Origin: Campylorhamphus procurvoides | Taxonomy: Eukaryota > Chordata > Aves > Passeriformes > Dendrocolaptidae | Length of the DNA: 64,000 bases | Direction: 5' to 3' | Assembly (NCBI GenBank): GCA_013396655.1 | Contig: WBMV01006288.1 | Location: forward strand, 1,320,490 to 1,384,489 | In this document: positions 37,272-48,300 of the stretch, one piece after another | Layout: each line of letters opens with the position of its first letter | How positions within the stretch are numbered: the first letter of the stretch is position 1 | Notes under the pieces: model-generated | Databases searched by the model: none | Told to the model about the DNA's origin: nothing | The model's input: only the letters and a program-made list of their open reading frames with translations | Position numbers and translations under genes: made by a program

Positions 37272-38260
37272 TGTGACAAATTGACCCTGGCTGGATGCCA
37301 GGTGGTCACCAAAGTAACCAGGCCAGCTGGAAAGCTCCCTCCTCAGTTGGATAGGCAAGAGAAAATAAAAGGTTGAGATATGAACAGGGAGAGATCATTC
37401 ACCAGTTACTGTCACAGGCAAAGCAGACTCAGCTCAGGGAAATCAGCTTAATTTATTGCCAATCAAATCAGAGTAGGGTAATGAGAAAACAAAATCTTAA
37501 AAACATCTTATATTCACCCCTCCCTTTTTCCTGGGCTTAACTTCACTCCCAAACCCACCACCTCCTCCTCACCAGTGTGCAGAGGAACAAGGAATGGGAG
37601 TGTGGTCAGTTCACATTTTATCTCTGCTGCACCTTACTTCTCAAGAGGAGAAACCTGCTCCAGCATAGGATCCCTCTCACAGGGGGCAATCCTCCACAAA
37701 ATGGCATGGGTCCTTCCATAGGGTGCAGACCTGCAAGAACAGACTGCTCTGCCATGGGTCCCCCACAGGGTCACAGGTCCTGTCAGTAAACCATCTCCAG
37801 TGTGGGCTCCTCTGTCCAGGGGTCCACAGGTCCTCTCAGGAGCTTTCTCCAGCACAGACTTCCCATGGGATCACAGCACCTTTCAGACATCCACCTGCTC
37901 TGGCATGTGGTCATCCATGGGCTGCAGGTGGACCTCTGCTCCACTGTAGACCTCCATGGGCAGCAGGAGTACAGCCTGTCTCATGATGGTCTGCAGCTTT
38001 GGCTGCAGGGGAATCTGTTCCAGTGCCTGGAGCACCTCCTCCACCTCCTTCTGAACTGACCTGAGTGTGCATATTTCTCTCACAGATTCTCATTCCTCTC
38101 TTCTGCTGAAGTTGTGCAGAGTTTTTTCCCCCTTTTTAGATAAATTATCCCACAGATGCTACCGCTGTCACTGATGGGCTCAGCCTTGGCCAGTGGTGGG
38201 TCCCTCTCAGAGCTGTCTGGCACAGGAGCCACCCCTGGAGTCTCCCCATATCATGCTCCA
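37272..38260 (+). mobile_element. ERVL-like endogenous retrovirus LTR, plus strand
   Basis: A solo-type LTR that begins with TGTGACAAATTGACCCTGG. The first ~270 bp is mixed AT-rich sequence including ATTTATTGCCAATCAAATCA (about 37452). From about 37640 to 38060 a GC-rich stretch of quasi-repeated modules follows (CTGCTCCAGCATAGG, TGGGTCCCCCACAGGGTCAC, CACCTGCTCTGGCATG and similar, every 40-60 bp). The end, around 38160-38260, contains CTGATGGGCTCAGCCTTGG. It is the same family as the minus-strand copy at 17571-18576 and 19866-19908. The exact 3' edge is unclear: ATTTG precedes the start, and ATTTA at about 38261 may be a degraded target-site duplicate. No retroviral genes adjoin it. Short frames inside are LTR by-products. 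Confidence 0.82.
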
Positions 38261-38261
38261 T

Positions 38262-38480
38262 TTATTGAGAGATGTCTCTGCCCAAATTCAGGTGCAAATG
38301 AGAGCATGTGCCAAAGTATGGATTTTATTTAACAGGATATATGAGGTAGGGAGATAGAAGTAAATAGGAAAGGGTTGGGGAGAGAAAAAGTGTGAGACAG
38401 ATTAAGTTAAAAAACATCACCACCTGTGGATCCAGACCCTTTCCCATTAGTCCTCTTCACCCTGACACCTAATTGGGTGG
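38262..38480. mobile_element. Possible second LTR remnant between LTR and CR1
   Basis: About 220 bp separates the ERVL-like LTR from the CR1. It carries a GATTTTATTTAACAGG segment, then a purine-rich GGGAGAGAAAAAGTGTGAGA stretch, then CATCACCACCTGTGGATCCA. This texture resembles 3' parts of avian retroviral LTRs, but I cannot name a family. It could instead be unique host DNA. Confidence 0.3.
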
Positions 38481-38484
38481 AAGT

Positions 38485-39312
38485 GTTGATCTCCTGGAGA
38501 GTAGGAAGGTTCTGCAGAGGGATCTGGACAGGCTGGATCAATGGGCCGAGGCAAACTGTATGAGATTCAATAAGGTCAAGTGACAGGTCCTAAACCTGGG
38601 TCACAGCAATCCCGGGCAGCACTATAGTGTTGGTCAACAGCATCTGAACATCAGCCAGCACAGTGCCCAGTTGGCCAAGAAGGCCAAGGACATCTTGGCT
38701 TGTATCAGGAATAGTGTGGCCAGCAGAACCAGGGCAGTGACTGTCCCCCTGTATTCGGCACTGATAAGGCCTCACCTCGAGTACTGTGTTCAGTTTTGAG
38801 CCCCTCAATACAAGGAAGACTACAAGGAGGTGTTGGAGTATGTCCAGAGAAAGGCAATGGAGCTGGTGAAAGGTCTAGAGCTCCTTATGAGGAGCAGCTG
38901 AGGAAGCTGGGCTTCTTTGTCCTGGAGAAAATGACAGAAGGGGACCTTATTGCTCTCAGAGGGGGACCTTATTGGTCTCTACAACTGCCTGAAAGGAGGC
39001 TGTAGGTGGAGGTCGGTCTCTTTTCCCAAGAAACAAGCAATAGAACAAGAGGAAATGGTCTCAAGTTGTGCCAGGGGAGGTTTAGATTGGCTATTAGGAA
39101 ATATTTCTTCACAGAAAGGGTTGTCAAGCACCAGAAGAGGCTGCCCAGGAAAGTGGTGGAGTCACCAACCCTGGAGGTATTTAAAAGATGCATAGATGTG
39201 GCATTTAGGGACATGGTTTAGTGTTGGACTTGGCAGTGCTGGGTTAACAGTTAAACTTGATGGTCCAAAAATGTCCTTTCAAATATAAATGGTTCTATGA
39301 GTCTATTCTATT
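38485..39312 (+). mobile_element. CR1 LINE, 5'-truncated, plus strand
   Basis: A CR1 of a different subfamily from the 22880 copy. Landmarks are GGATCTGGACAGGCTGGATC (about 38521), CTTGTATCAGGAATAGTGTGG (about 38699), AACTGCCTGAAAGGAGGCTG (about 38983), CAGGGGAGGTTTAGATTGGC (about 39073), GGAAAGTGGTGGAGTCACCA (about 39149) and a degraded 3' end with TTCTATGAGTCTATTCTATT. There is an internal deletion after about 38624. A ~22-bp local duplication of GGGACCTTATTG(C/G)TCTC lies at 38941-38984. Frames are broken. It sits just downstream of the LTR at 37272, forming a small repeat cluster. Confidence 0.92.
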
Positions 39313-42067
39313 ATATGGTTTTATGATATCCTGATTGTCCCTTAAAGGAAAGAAATTGATGAGACATTTTTCTAAGACAAGACTCACCCTTTGTGCCAGA
39401 AGGTGAGAGTTGACCTCCGGATGCCAGAAACTTCATCCACAAATAACATTCATATTGTATTTGCCCGAGAACAGGTTTTCCCTATTTGGAAAAAAAATCT
39501 TTTATATCTCAGTATTTTCTGAATTTATAAAGTTCTTTTGTTAATGAAAAAGCTTTAGCAGGGGTTCACATACTCTTAGTGTAAACACTCAGTGCAAGTA
39601 AGGACCAGAGGTGTACGCTTCTATGAAACTGCCCTCTTCAGTTTTCACTTTATCAAATAAATTAAAGGTGCTTCATCTATACTTATAAGTACATCATTAC
39701 TTCTAAGTGCTATATTATTATTATCGAAGTGTTCTTACACTGTCACAGAAAGACCTTGACATGCTGTAAATAACTTTGCCTCTCGCTTTGATACTACATA
39801 GACTGCTGCAATTGTGTTTATTGTCTGCAGGCATTATGGAAGCCTAATATGAAAGAACTGGAGAGCTCACACTCAAAATGAATGGATATACATTCCCTTT
39901 CTATTTAAGCTGATTTGCTGCCTCAAGGAATGTTTGATACATCATCTTGGGCTTTGGACTGAAAAGGCTGAAAGGGAAAGAAAATAATAAAAAACCATAA
40001 ACTGAGTCTTTCAGAGCTTGTTTTTCTTTACTGCCCCTTCAGTCAAAGAAGGAGAGGCAAAGCATTATGGAGGTTGCAGTGGCTGAACTTCACAAGCTTC
40101 TTAGGTACAGGGTGGATGCTTAATTATCCACTCATGTGAAACATTCAGATAACTGATCTTGTACTAAATACCCATATGACTCCTGGTAGTTGCTATCTGG
40201 AGCTGGGCCAAGCAACATGCAAAAATAATTTGATAATTTAATATTTTGTTGTCCAGTACCAGAGGAGACAAGCAAACAAACGTCATACCACATAAATGAC
40301 ACAATGGTGTAATGACGTGCAAGATACATTAAAGGCCAAGTTTTCACCTGAGTGTCTTTAGCTTTAAACAAAATCTGTGGCAACAGAATAAAGTAAAGTA
40401 TGGACAAATCCATAACCCTACCACTTTTCATAAAGACCTGCAAACTTTTCTTGTTGAAAGAGCATCTTCCTAGCATTGGAACATTCATTAGCTGCAGCCA
40501 GAGACTTGATGAAGCCTGTAAGAGCCTTTATTGTATTGCTTGCAATTTGCAAATCAGTCAGATATGGGGAAGAACAATGACATTATAAAATCCCTAGAAA
40601 GTTTGTATTCTTTCCAGCAACAAGAAAAACTCTTACAAGATATTCTATAATTATCTGTAAATTAAAATGAAATCATTTTCCAGCTGTTGAAAAATCAGAT
40701 ATGTCTACAGAGTGACGCAAAATCCAGGAACCTGTTTCTTTTACCAGCCTTTGTAGCTATCTCTTCCTAGTAATGGCTGGTTTTCTATAACTATCCCCAT
40801 GTTTGTAGATTCCATATAAACCAAATATTGAGAGAAAAAGACTGAAAATAACAACAGCCTTAGAAGTAAGAGAAATACTCATTCTGGCTTTATATATAAA
40901 GTCATCCTCCTCACTACATCAAGAAAAGACTAGATTTACAACTGGCAGTGATTAAAATGCCCAAATGGCTATATAGAGAATATGAAAGAAGTTGCTTATA
41001 GTGACTTCTAGCTGCCAGCTCCAGAATAACTTTCCAGCATAAGAATCATGTACAAAACCTTCAGGCAATTAGTTTTCAGTGAAGCTTGATACATACAAGA
41101 ACAGGATTATATGGCTTCACTGCTTGTAACTGGGGGCCTGCTGATGACCTGAAGGGTCCCTTCCAGTGCTGTATCCTAATTTGCAACTAGGTTTGTTTCT
41201 GCTCAGATAGCAGACCCAACCCAGGGCTTGAAAAGTTGGCTGGTTCAGATCTGCTTTCCTTTATCAAACAGCAGTTGCAGAATTTTTGTTGTTGCTGAGA
41301 TGCAAGCCAGAAAGAAATCCCCTTAGGAAAAAGGAAAAGGCCACTGTGATTCTACTCCTGTTTTACTTACTGTCTCCGTGTGCCAAACCTGCTCCTAGAA
41401 TCTGCTCTGTTGAAATCTATTGATTTATTAGATTATGTATCAGATTGAACTGTCATAATTAGTTTATTCCCTGTGTATCCAGCTTTAAATGCTGTGCCCA
41501 TCACAAGCATAACAGCACACTTTGGTTACTGAGTTGCAAAGTAGAAATCAACATCAAAAATTGTGACTTTGAATTGTAACTCCAAAAGGTGCCAGCAGCT
41601 TATTAGGATGTTTGCCCGAGGAAAATCTGAGTGACATCATTGGAATGTGGTGGCTTTCCTACTGATTAATGTAGGGAACAAAACTGCATTTTTATGTGAA
41701 TACAGGATCACTTGCTTTTGAAACCAAATATGCCTGAGCTGCACTGAAAGTAGCCAGTCTGTGGTTACATCAAACAGAAAAGAAATCATGCTGCACAGAA
41801 CTATATTGATCACACTAAACAAATATCTAAAATATTGCGTTTTTCAGAGCCAAAAGTTTAATTCCATATATTAATGAAGTTCAAATCTCTGCTCCAAAAG
41901 GCTGTAATAACTTCCTCTGTAATGCCTGAGGAGGCTGTGGGTTTTTCAGGGGCTTGAATAGGGTAAGTGTAACCCTCTGCTTGGCCTTCATAGATCTATG
42001 GAAAGTAATTTCAAGTTTCAATGGCTATGCACATTATATGATCACAACCACCTAGGCAATGACATTA
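39313..42067. other. Non-coding stretch, no gene recognised
   Basis: No supported gene. A short piece at about 41137-41180 (GATGACCTGAAGGGTCCCTT) resembles the 3' region of an old plus-strand CR1; it is too short to call firmly. Confidence 0.45.
41137..41180 (+). mobile_element. Possible old CR1 3' remnant
   Basis: GATGACCTGAAGGGTCCCTTCC followed by a short tail is similar to the CR1 segment just before the terminal octamers, but no octamer remains and the match is only about 40 bp. Confidence 0.3.
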
Positions 42068-42081
42068 GTTGCCATAGTAAC
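42068..42081. promoter_or_regulatory. RFX X-box motif
   Basis: GTTGCCATAGTAAC fits the X-box consensus GTNRCC-N(0-3)-RGYAAC exactly, with a 2-bp spacer. RFX factors bind this motif at ciliary and other genes. The surrounding 42030-42110 is unique and AT-rich. Occupancy is unknown. Confidence 0.4.
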
Positions 42082-43924
42082 CTCAGGTTGCATCATTAAG
42101 AATTTTAAATGTTGACAGTTGGAAAGCATAGCTTGAAACACTGGAAGAAGAGCAGGAAAGAGGCAGGCTTGACATAAGTGTACAAAGCAATCAGGGGAAT
42201 GAAAGCTTTCTGTTTTGCCAAGCCTGGCCAGGCAACAATGAAGGAAACCAATGGCATGAATGTATCAAGTGGCTTTCCTGTTTTCAGTAACAACTCTCAG
42301 TTTCCTAGGGCGTGTCATGCAGAACCTACTTTAATTCTTCCTTTCTTCTTTTTTTCTGTTTCTACATCTTTTTTTCTCCCCATATTCCAAATATCTGGCT
42401 ATAGTGCATCCTGGGGAATAGGAACATCTCATCTAACCTACCTCTAAAACTTTTCATGTGACAAGAGACAACACCACAACCAATTTAAAAATTCCAGGCT
42501 CCACAACTGTACTGGCTATGATGAAATATCTAGTACTCAAAATATATCAATAAAATGTTTCCCATGAAGTTTTCTGATGCAATCTTATCACCTGTATCAG
42601 AGGATGAAGGGCCCTATTGTCCAGAATAGCTGGGTTAGGTGCAGATGTCAGACTCCCACGACCCGTTCCCAGCTCACAGAAGAGGCAAAGCTCTCTGAGT
42701 CTGTCAGTGTCTGTGTGCCTTCAGGAAGGTTTCAACACTATTCCAGCCTTGCTCAGAGCTGACTCTAGCCCATTAATGGGAAACTGGTGTTAAGGATACT
42801 TTTGTCTTGGCTTGAGCAGAACAGTGCTCACAGTCTTTTACCAACTCTTGTAAAAAATGGACACTTCTACTAAAGGTTTATAGCAAAAGACAGGCCCTCC
42901 CCTGAGATGTCTGCACAAATGCTTCCTTGAAACCAGCACCGGTTATTTGTAGTCATTCACAGAGCTGAAGTCACACTTTATTTTGCTGCTTTAGGAATAG
43001 AAAATACAAATTTCCACCCATGATTTATCACTAATTTGGGATATAAGAATCTAAATGGGACATTAGACAAGCATATTAGTGCAGAGCCTAGCTGCTATAA
43101 AATGGCTATTAGAGATTACCTTTAAAAGTATATTTTACAGCAGATATGCTCATCTTGTTGTTGAATAATCAATGGCTGCACCTCTGTGTTAAATTTATTA
43201 GCATATCTACAAGGTGCAAGTGAACTTTCATTATAGAAAAATGCACTGGATGGCTATTTTCAAATTAAGAATAATCACATGGTGAGATATATTAAGCAAA
43301 ATGGAATTGAGAGTAGCACTGATGTGTCACATATACTGCTATTGGGTTTTGCATTAGAAAGTATATTTCTTTGCTGCTGGTTGGGTTTTTTTTTCTTTTT
43401 TAAATGAACTAAATTGTCTCACAATCATATGCATTTCTATGGGTCCTCATAAAGGAAAAAATCTACCCCAGTCAGAAGTAATTATTGACTTTGGGGTGTT
43501 TGTAAATAAACTATACACAAATAAATCAGAAAATAGGGAATTTCATGGTATTCCTAACAAACAAACATGTACTGTGACTAAGTCAACATATTCTACTGTG
43601 GGCACAAATATGCAAGTTAACTTTAATAATTGAGGGCTTAGTTGATTTTTTTCAGATTAAAGGCTAAAGAATAAAGCAATCCTATCAATTGTTTGCTGTT
43701 AATAATGGCTAATGTTTACCATGGAAGTGTAACATACAGAATGAATATGTATTTCTCACCAGATTGTGCTTAAAACCTCTGCCAGTCTGATGAATGGCCA
43801 CATCAGTGTGTCTCATATCCCGGTCCAGCAATCCCCTAGGCCATGTGCAGCATCTTTTTGCCTAAAATCGAGGAAAAACTTTTGAGACAGGCTGAAGGCA
43901 CTTCATCAGGAAGGATTGTGCTTC

Positions 43925-44640
43925 TCAGTCCCATATAAGGACTATCATGATGTTTTCTACAGTGGTCAGTGATGTCAAGCTGATCTTGGTATCACAAAAA
44001 GGCCTTGAACTGAGAGCATTCAGAGGACATTGTGAGGGACCTGAGAATGCAATTAACTGCTTGTGGACACTGTGGTTACTGAGGTAATGATGGCTACGGG
44101 ATATCAGCAGGAGGCAAGCACTGCTGGCAATGGTAGGTGTAGTAGTCTGGCCCATGGATGTCAGTGTCACATAGTGGGAGGAGGATATCCAAATATCTCA
44201 AGGAACAGAGATACCACAGAATACAGAAGCCTCATGCACACACAACTACTGTGGCTGACATGTGTGCCAAAATCATGGAGAGTGCTAAGAGAGAGGAAGG
44301 AGTGTGCATGGTGACCCATGCAATTAGGCTGAAAACCAGGAAGATCTTGCAGGGAAGCATCATGTGAAGCCATACCCCATCAAAGTTGTAGCACAGTAAG
44401 CATAATAGGGCACAATGTCCTTCTAAAATCTGAGATGAAGTTTGGGGTTGTGTGAATGGTGTAGGAGAATGGTGGCCTTCCAGATATTTTTTGAACATGC
44501 CAAACTGGTAATGTGAATGATCTTGAAAAAGGCCATCACTGGGAGTGATCCAACAGAGAAGTATAGAGGCACCAATAGCAAGTGAGTCCTCTGAATAGGC
44601 TCACTGTTGGGCCCTGATACGGGAAATGGAGAACAGGTTC
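43925..44640 (-). pseudogene. Possible decayed coding remnant, unidentified
   Basis: Three overlapping minus-strand frames (44232-44498, 44167-44373, 43925-44170) follow each other in 5'-to-3' order. Several stretches are hydrophobic (for example IFLVFSLIAWV and LLYSVVSLFLEIF), and an upstream frame continues to about 44640 with one stop. Together they could reflect a membrane-protein retrocopy broken by frameshifts. I tried an olfactory-receptor reading and found none of the family's signature motifs. No poly-A tract or target-site duplication was seen. A chance arrangement is at least as likely. Confidence 0.15.
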
Positions 44641-45359
44641 AGCACTCTGGTGCAGTGGGCCAGAATGAAACACAGTGGTGGAAGAACAGATGCCAGCTGA
44701 GGTGTATGGCTGACCCTGTTAGAGCTAGACACTCCTGAAACCATCTCAAGTTGTTCCAGGCAGGAGAGCTCTTGTACTTGGCTCTGCCTTGGGAAGACAG
44801 TTCAGTTCTCACAATGCTTTTTTTTTTTCAGTCTGTTAATGAAAGTGCCTTCCTAGGGTGCAAAAAGTACAAGGCAACAGGACATAATAACATGTATTAG
44901 CAGACTCTGATATTAATAGTACAGATTGTCACATGATATGACAGTGATTAAAGTGGGCATGGACGGAGGTCTCCCTTTCTTCTGGGAGGCACTGTTCCCC
45001 TTTGCAAACAGAAAATAAACACAGCCCTTCCAGAGCATAAATGCCAATAACTGTGAAATTTTGATTAAATAATAGATATGTGTTCAGAAGCACTTTTTAT
45101 AGTATGTGATTAAGAAAGATAACTAGACATCCTTACAGCTATAATGATAATAATTACTGCAACACATAAAGTGCAGAATATGACACTGGAAAGGCCACTA
45201 TTAACCTTTCCAAGGGTTATTTTTTGTTACGTTTTTGACACTATGGACAGCAGTATTCAGAGAACTAGATAAGAGTATAGCTGTGACAGTTCTTTCCAGC
45301 CATTCACTGATATGTTAAAGAGGAGGTGTAGAAGGGAGTGAAATATCTTTTATTAAAAG

Positions 45360-45387
45360 CAGATGTTTGTTTAATATCAAACATCTG
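45360..45387. repeat. Perfect inverted repeat, 10-bp arms
   Basis: CAGATGTTTG and CAAACATCTG flank an 8-bp AT-rich loop (TTTAATAT). It is too short for a microRNA precursor and has no downstream T-run that would suggest a transcript end. Confidence 0.85.
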
Positions 45388-48300
45388 GGTAGTCTTAGAA
45401 AGACTGTTTTACTAAAGCTTCTGCAGCTCTTGGTAGTTCAGGAAACTGACAACAGTGTTTCCTTGTTTAAAATAGGCTACAAATAACAGCTCCGCGCCCC
45501 AGACTAAAGGCTTTTTTTTACTCCTAGCATGCAAATTTCCTGTCTCTAAAGTGCAATACCACATTGTCCGGCAGATCTCATACATTATCAGGTAACGCTA
45601 ATCTGTGAATTCCATGTTATGACATCTCTGTGCCTTGCAGCTCTAGTGGAGAATTACAGATCATACACAGCTGTTCATAAAAACTGAGCCACTGTTTTAG
45701 ATCTTACCAGAATTACTAGGTGTGGAAGGGCTGGGTAAATAAGCTGGGAAAGACAGAGAAGACTGGCTGTGATGGCATCAGGTTTTCCAATAATAATAGG
45801 AAGAATGGGTGAATTCCAGGAGTCTAAACAGCAGACAAAGCAGAGCATGTGAATACAGTGAATAGTAATAGAGGTACAAATCACCTCAAAGGTTTCTGTG
45901 ACTGAAAAAGGGAGAGTTGTCTCTGGAGCTTTGTAATTCACCTACCTGTAACAGAGGCTGGCTTCTGTGCATCAGTCAAGCTTGCAAACATGCCACTGAT
46001 GTTCAGTTCTGCTTTTTATATAAGAAGCCCCTATTAGTCAGCTGCAAAAATTATTTTGTATTAAGGCAAGAAGATGTCATTATTTTAAATGATGGCATTG
46101 TAATGTAAGAGATGATGTGAAAGAACGCTGTAAATTCTGGGTCGCCCCTCTGTAGAGTCCCACAAATAGCACATTCCATCCAGTAGTCCAAGCTACTTGG
46201 GATAGTGTTTTTAAGACATATTAATTAAATCAAGTTGAAGTAAATTCAGCTAAGCCAAGATTTCTTCAACAATTTGTTATTGAAAACACAATTAGCTGGA
46301 GGCATTTGAGGGAGGTTTGTGAAATCAAAGGCTGCACTGTAACTCAGAGTGAGTTTTCAGTCAACTCAGTAGCAGAAAATGGATGTGCTGCTGCAAGGCA
46401 GCAAATCAGAAGTAAAAATATGGAATTTGTTACTTTGGTTTCAAGAACAAATCTTAAATGTTAGAATATTTTCAAGCTGCTGTTACCAATGCCCTAACTT
46501 TATTCTTAAAGTTGAAACTCAGACCTCTTACACCCAAAATTGTTGGTCTTTGGGGCAGATTAAGGAGCTAACTGGAATGGCTATTGGGGTTTGGCAATAG
46601 CTATCCTGATTTTTCAGGATTGTTTTCCTTACTCTCATTTCTCTCAATTCCACTATCATTTCTCATGTTACTGACTTTCTGCACTCTGCTGGTTGCATCA
46701 AAAATAGCTGTTATTGGAATAAGGGCATGTTAGCCAAACTCAGGCCATAAGAAAGAAACCTGCCGGTCTCATCCATACCACCTTGGGAACCATGTACTCT
46801 GGCAGCATGACTTCTCTGTGAAAGGAGCTGAGAGCTCAGTCCACAATAGCTGCTGAAAGGAGCAAATAGCAGAGGCAGCAAAATGTTCTTTAACCAGCAG
46901 AGCAGGGCCTGACACTCTCTGCAGGAGAGAGTAGCTGTGTAGGCACAAAGGAAGAGCAATTTTACATTAAATGTCTGTGGGTAGTGAGGATTGAAACCAC
47001 CATTCCCATGTTAAGGCTGTGAGAGTTCTCCAAATATCCATGGTCCCATTAAACTTTTGTCCTAATAGGAAGAAAATCTAAAACCAACTGACCCATTAGT
47101 ATCTGAATCTCATACAGAAACAGCAGGAGTCCATCCTTGTCTACTCCAGGGTTTGTATTTATGTACCTCATGAGTTCAGCAGTCTTCATTTCAAAAGCCA
47201 TTTGAAGTGAATGCTGTCACAAGTTTGAAATAGGCTTCACATGGAACCTCCACTGAACTGTTCAAAACCAACTTAAGGGTAAAGAATCATCTTACTGCTG
47301 CTTATATGCAATCCTTATTGATGTGGGCTGTTTGTAAACTGGAAGTAAAAATTCACTTTGTGTTCTGTCTACAGGAAAAGATGGCTTTGCATTAAATTTT
47401 GGTTCACACATCTGTGTTTGTTCAAAAGAGGATTTAGGATTCTCTGATTCAGGGAGAGGCATGTAGACTGACTAGACTTCACCCCATACAGTCCAAGCTG
47501 TCAAGTATAAGCCAGAGTGCACATTGACCATGTAGTGTGTATGACACAGTGTCCAGACTAGTAAGTTCACCTGAGCATTAGCTGAGAGAAGCACTGTAGT
47601 TTTGATTCTCACATGCTGACTGAGGAAGAGATAGATGTAATTTCTGAACCACATTGGTTTGGGGGGTGTTTTTGGTTTGTTTTGGGGGGTTTTGTGTCCA
47701 TACAGCTGTGAATGTAAAGTAAAGCTCATTAATGTAGACATGGATCCTACTTCATATAAGGTTATGAATTGTCATCTGTGTTACTTTCTCTCCTGTATTT
47801 TGTTGACAGTAGAAGTAACAGGATTAAGGAATTTCGCTTTCCCACCCTCAGATGTGTTTGAATGAATCAATCCAGAAGAAAAATATTTGATACCTTATTT
47901 TTAATTCCTAATAGCTTTCATTGCTCTTTGCTTTCAGAATAGATTTAGAAATGCTAATGTAATTTCAGGAACTCATATGACTGCCTCCAATGACTTTCAA
48001 TAGGAAGTACTAGAAATCTCAGGCAGGTCCTGATAAAGCTATATTTATTTCATTATTTTGTTGATACACTAAGTTCTGTTATTAAACTCCAGCTGAGCTT
48101 CAACTCTGGGGTCATGGCATTGCAGGTTTTATCTTATTCTGGTTTGCCAAGGAAATCAGAGTTGAGGTGCTCTCCAAGTTTGTGGTTGTAGACTCATTCC
48201 TCTTTATAATGTTGGAACTCAGTAGCCAGTTTCAAGCAAAATTACTTAAGAGATCCTGTCATATATACTAACTCTCAATGAGTTTTGTGCAAATAGTTTA

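Noticed and set aside
43925..44498. Olfactory receptor pseudogene
   Set aside because: Hydrophobic stretches are present, but signature motifs of the family (such as the MAYDRYVAIC-type segment and the NPxIY-type segment) are absent in every frame that I read.
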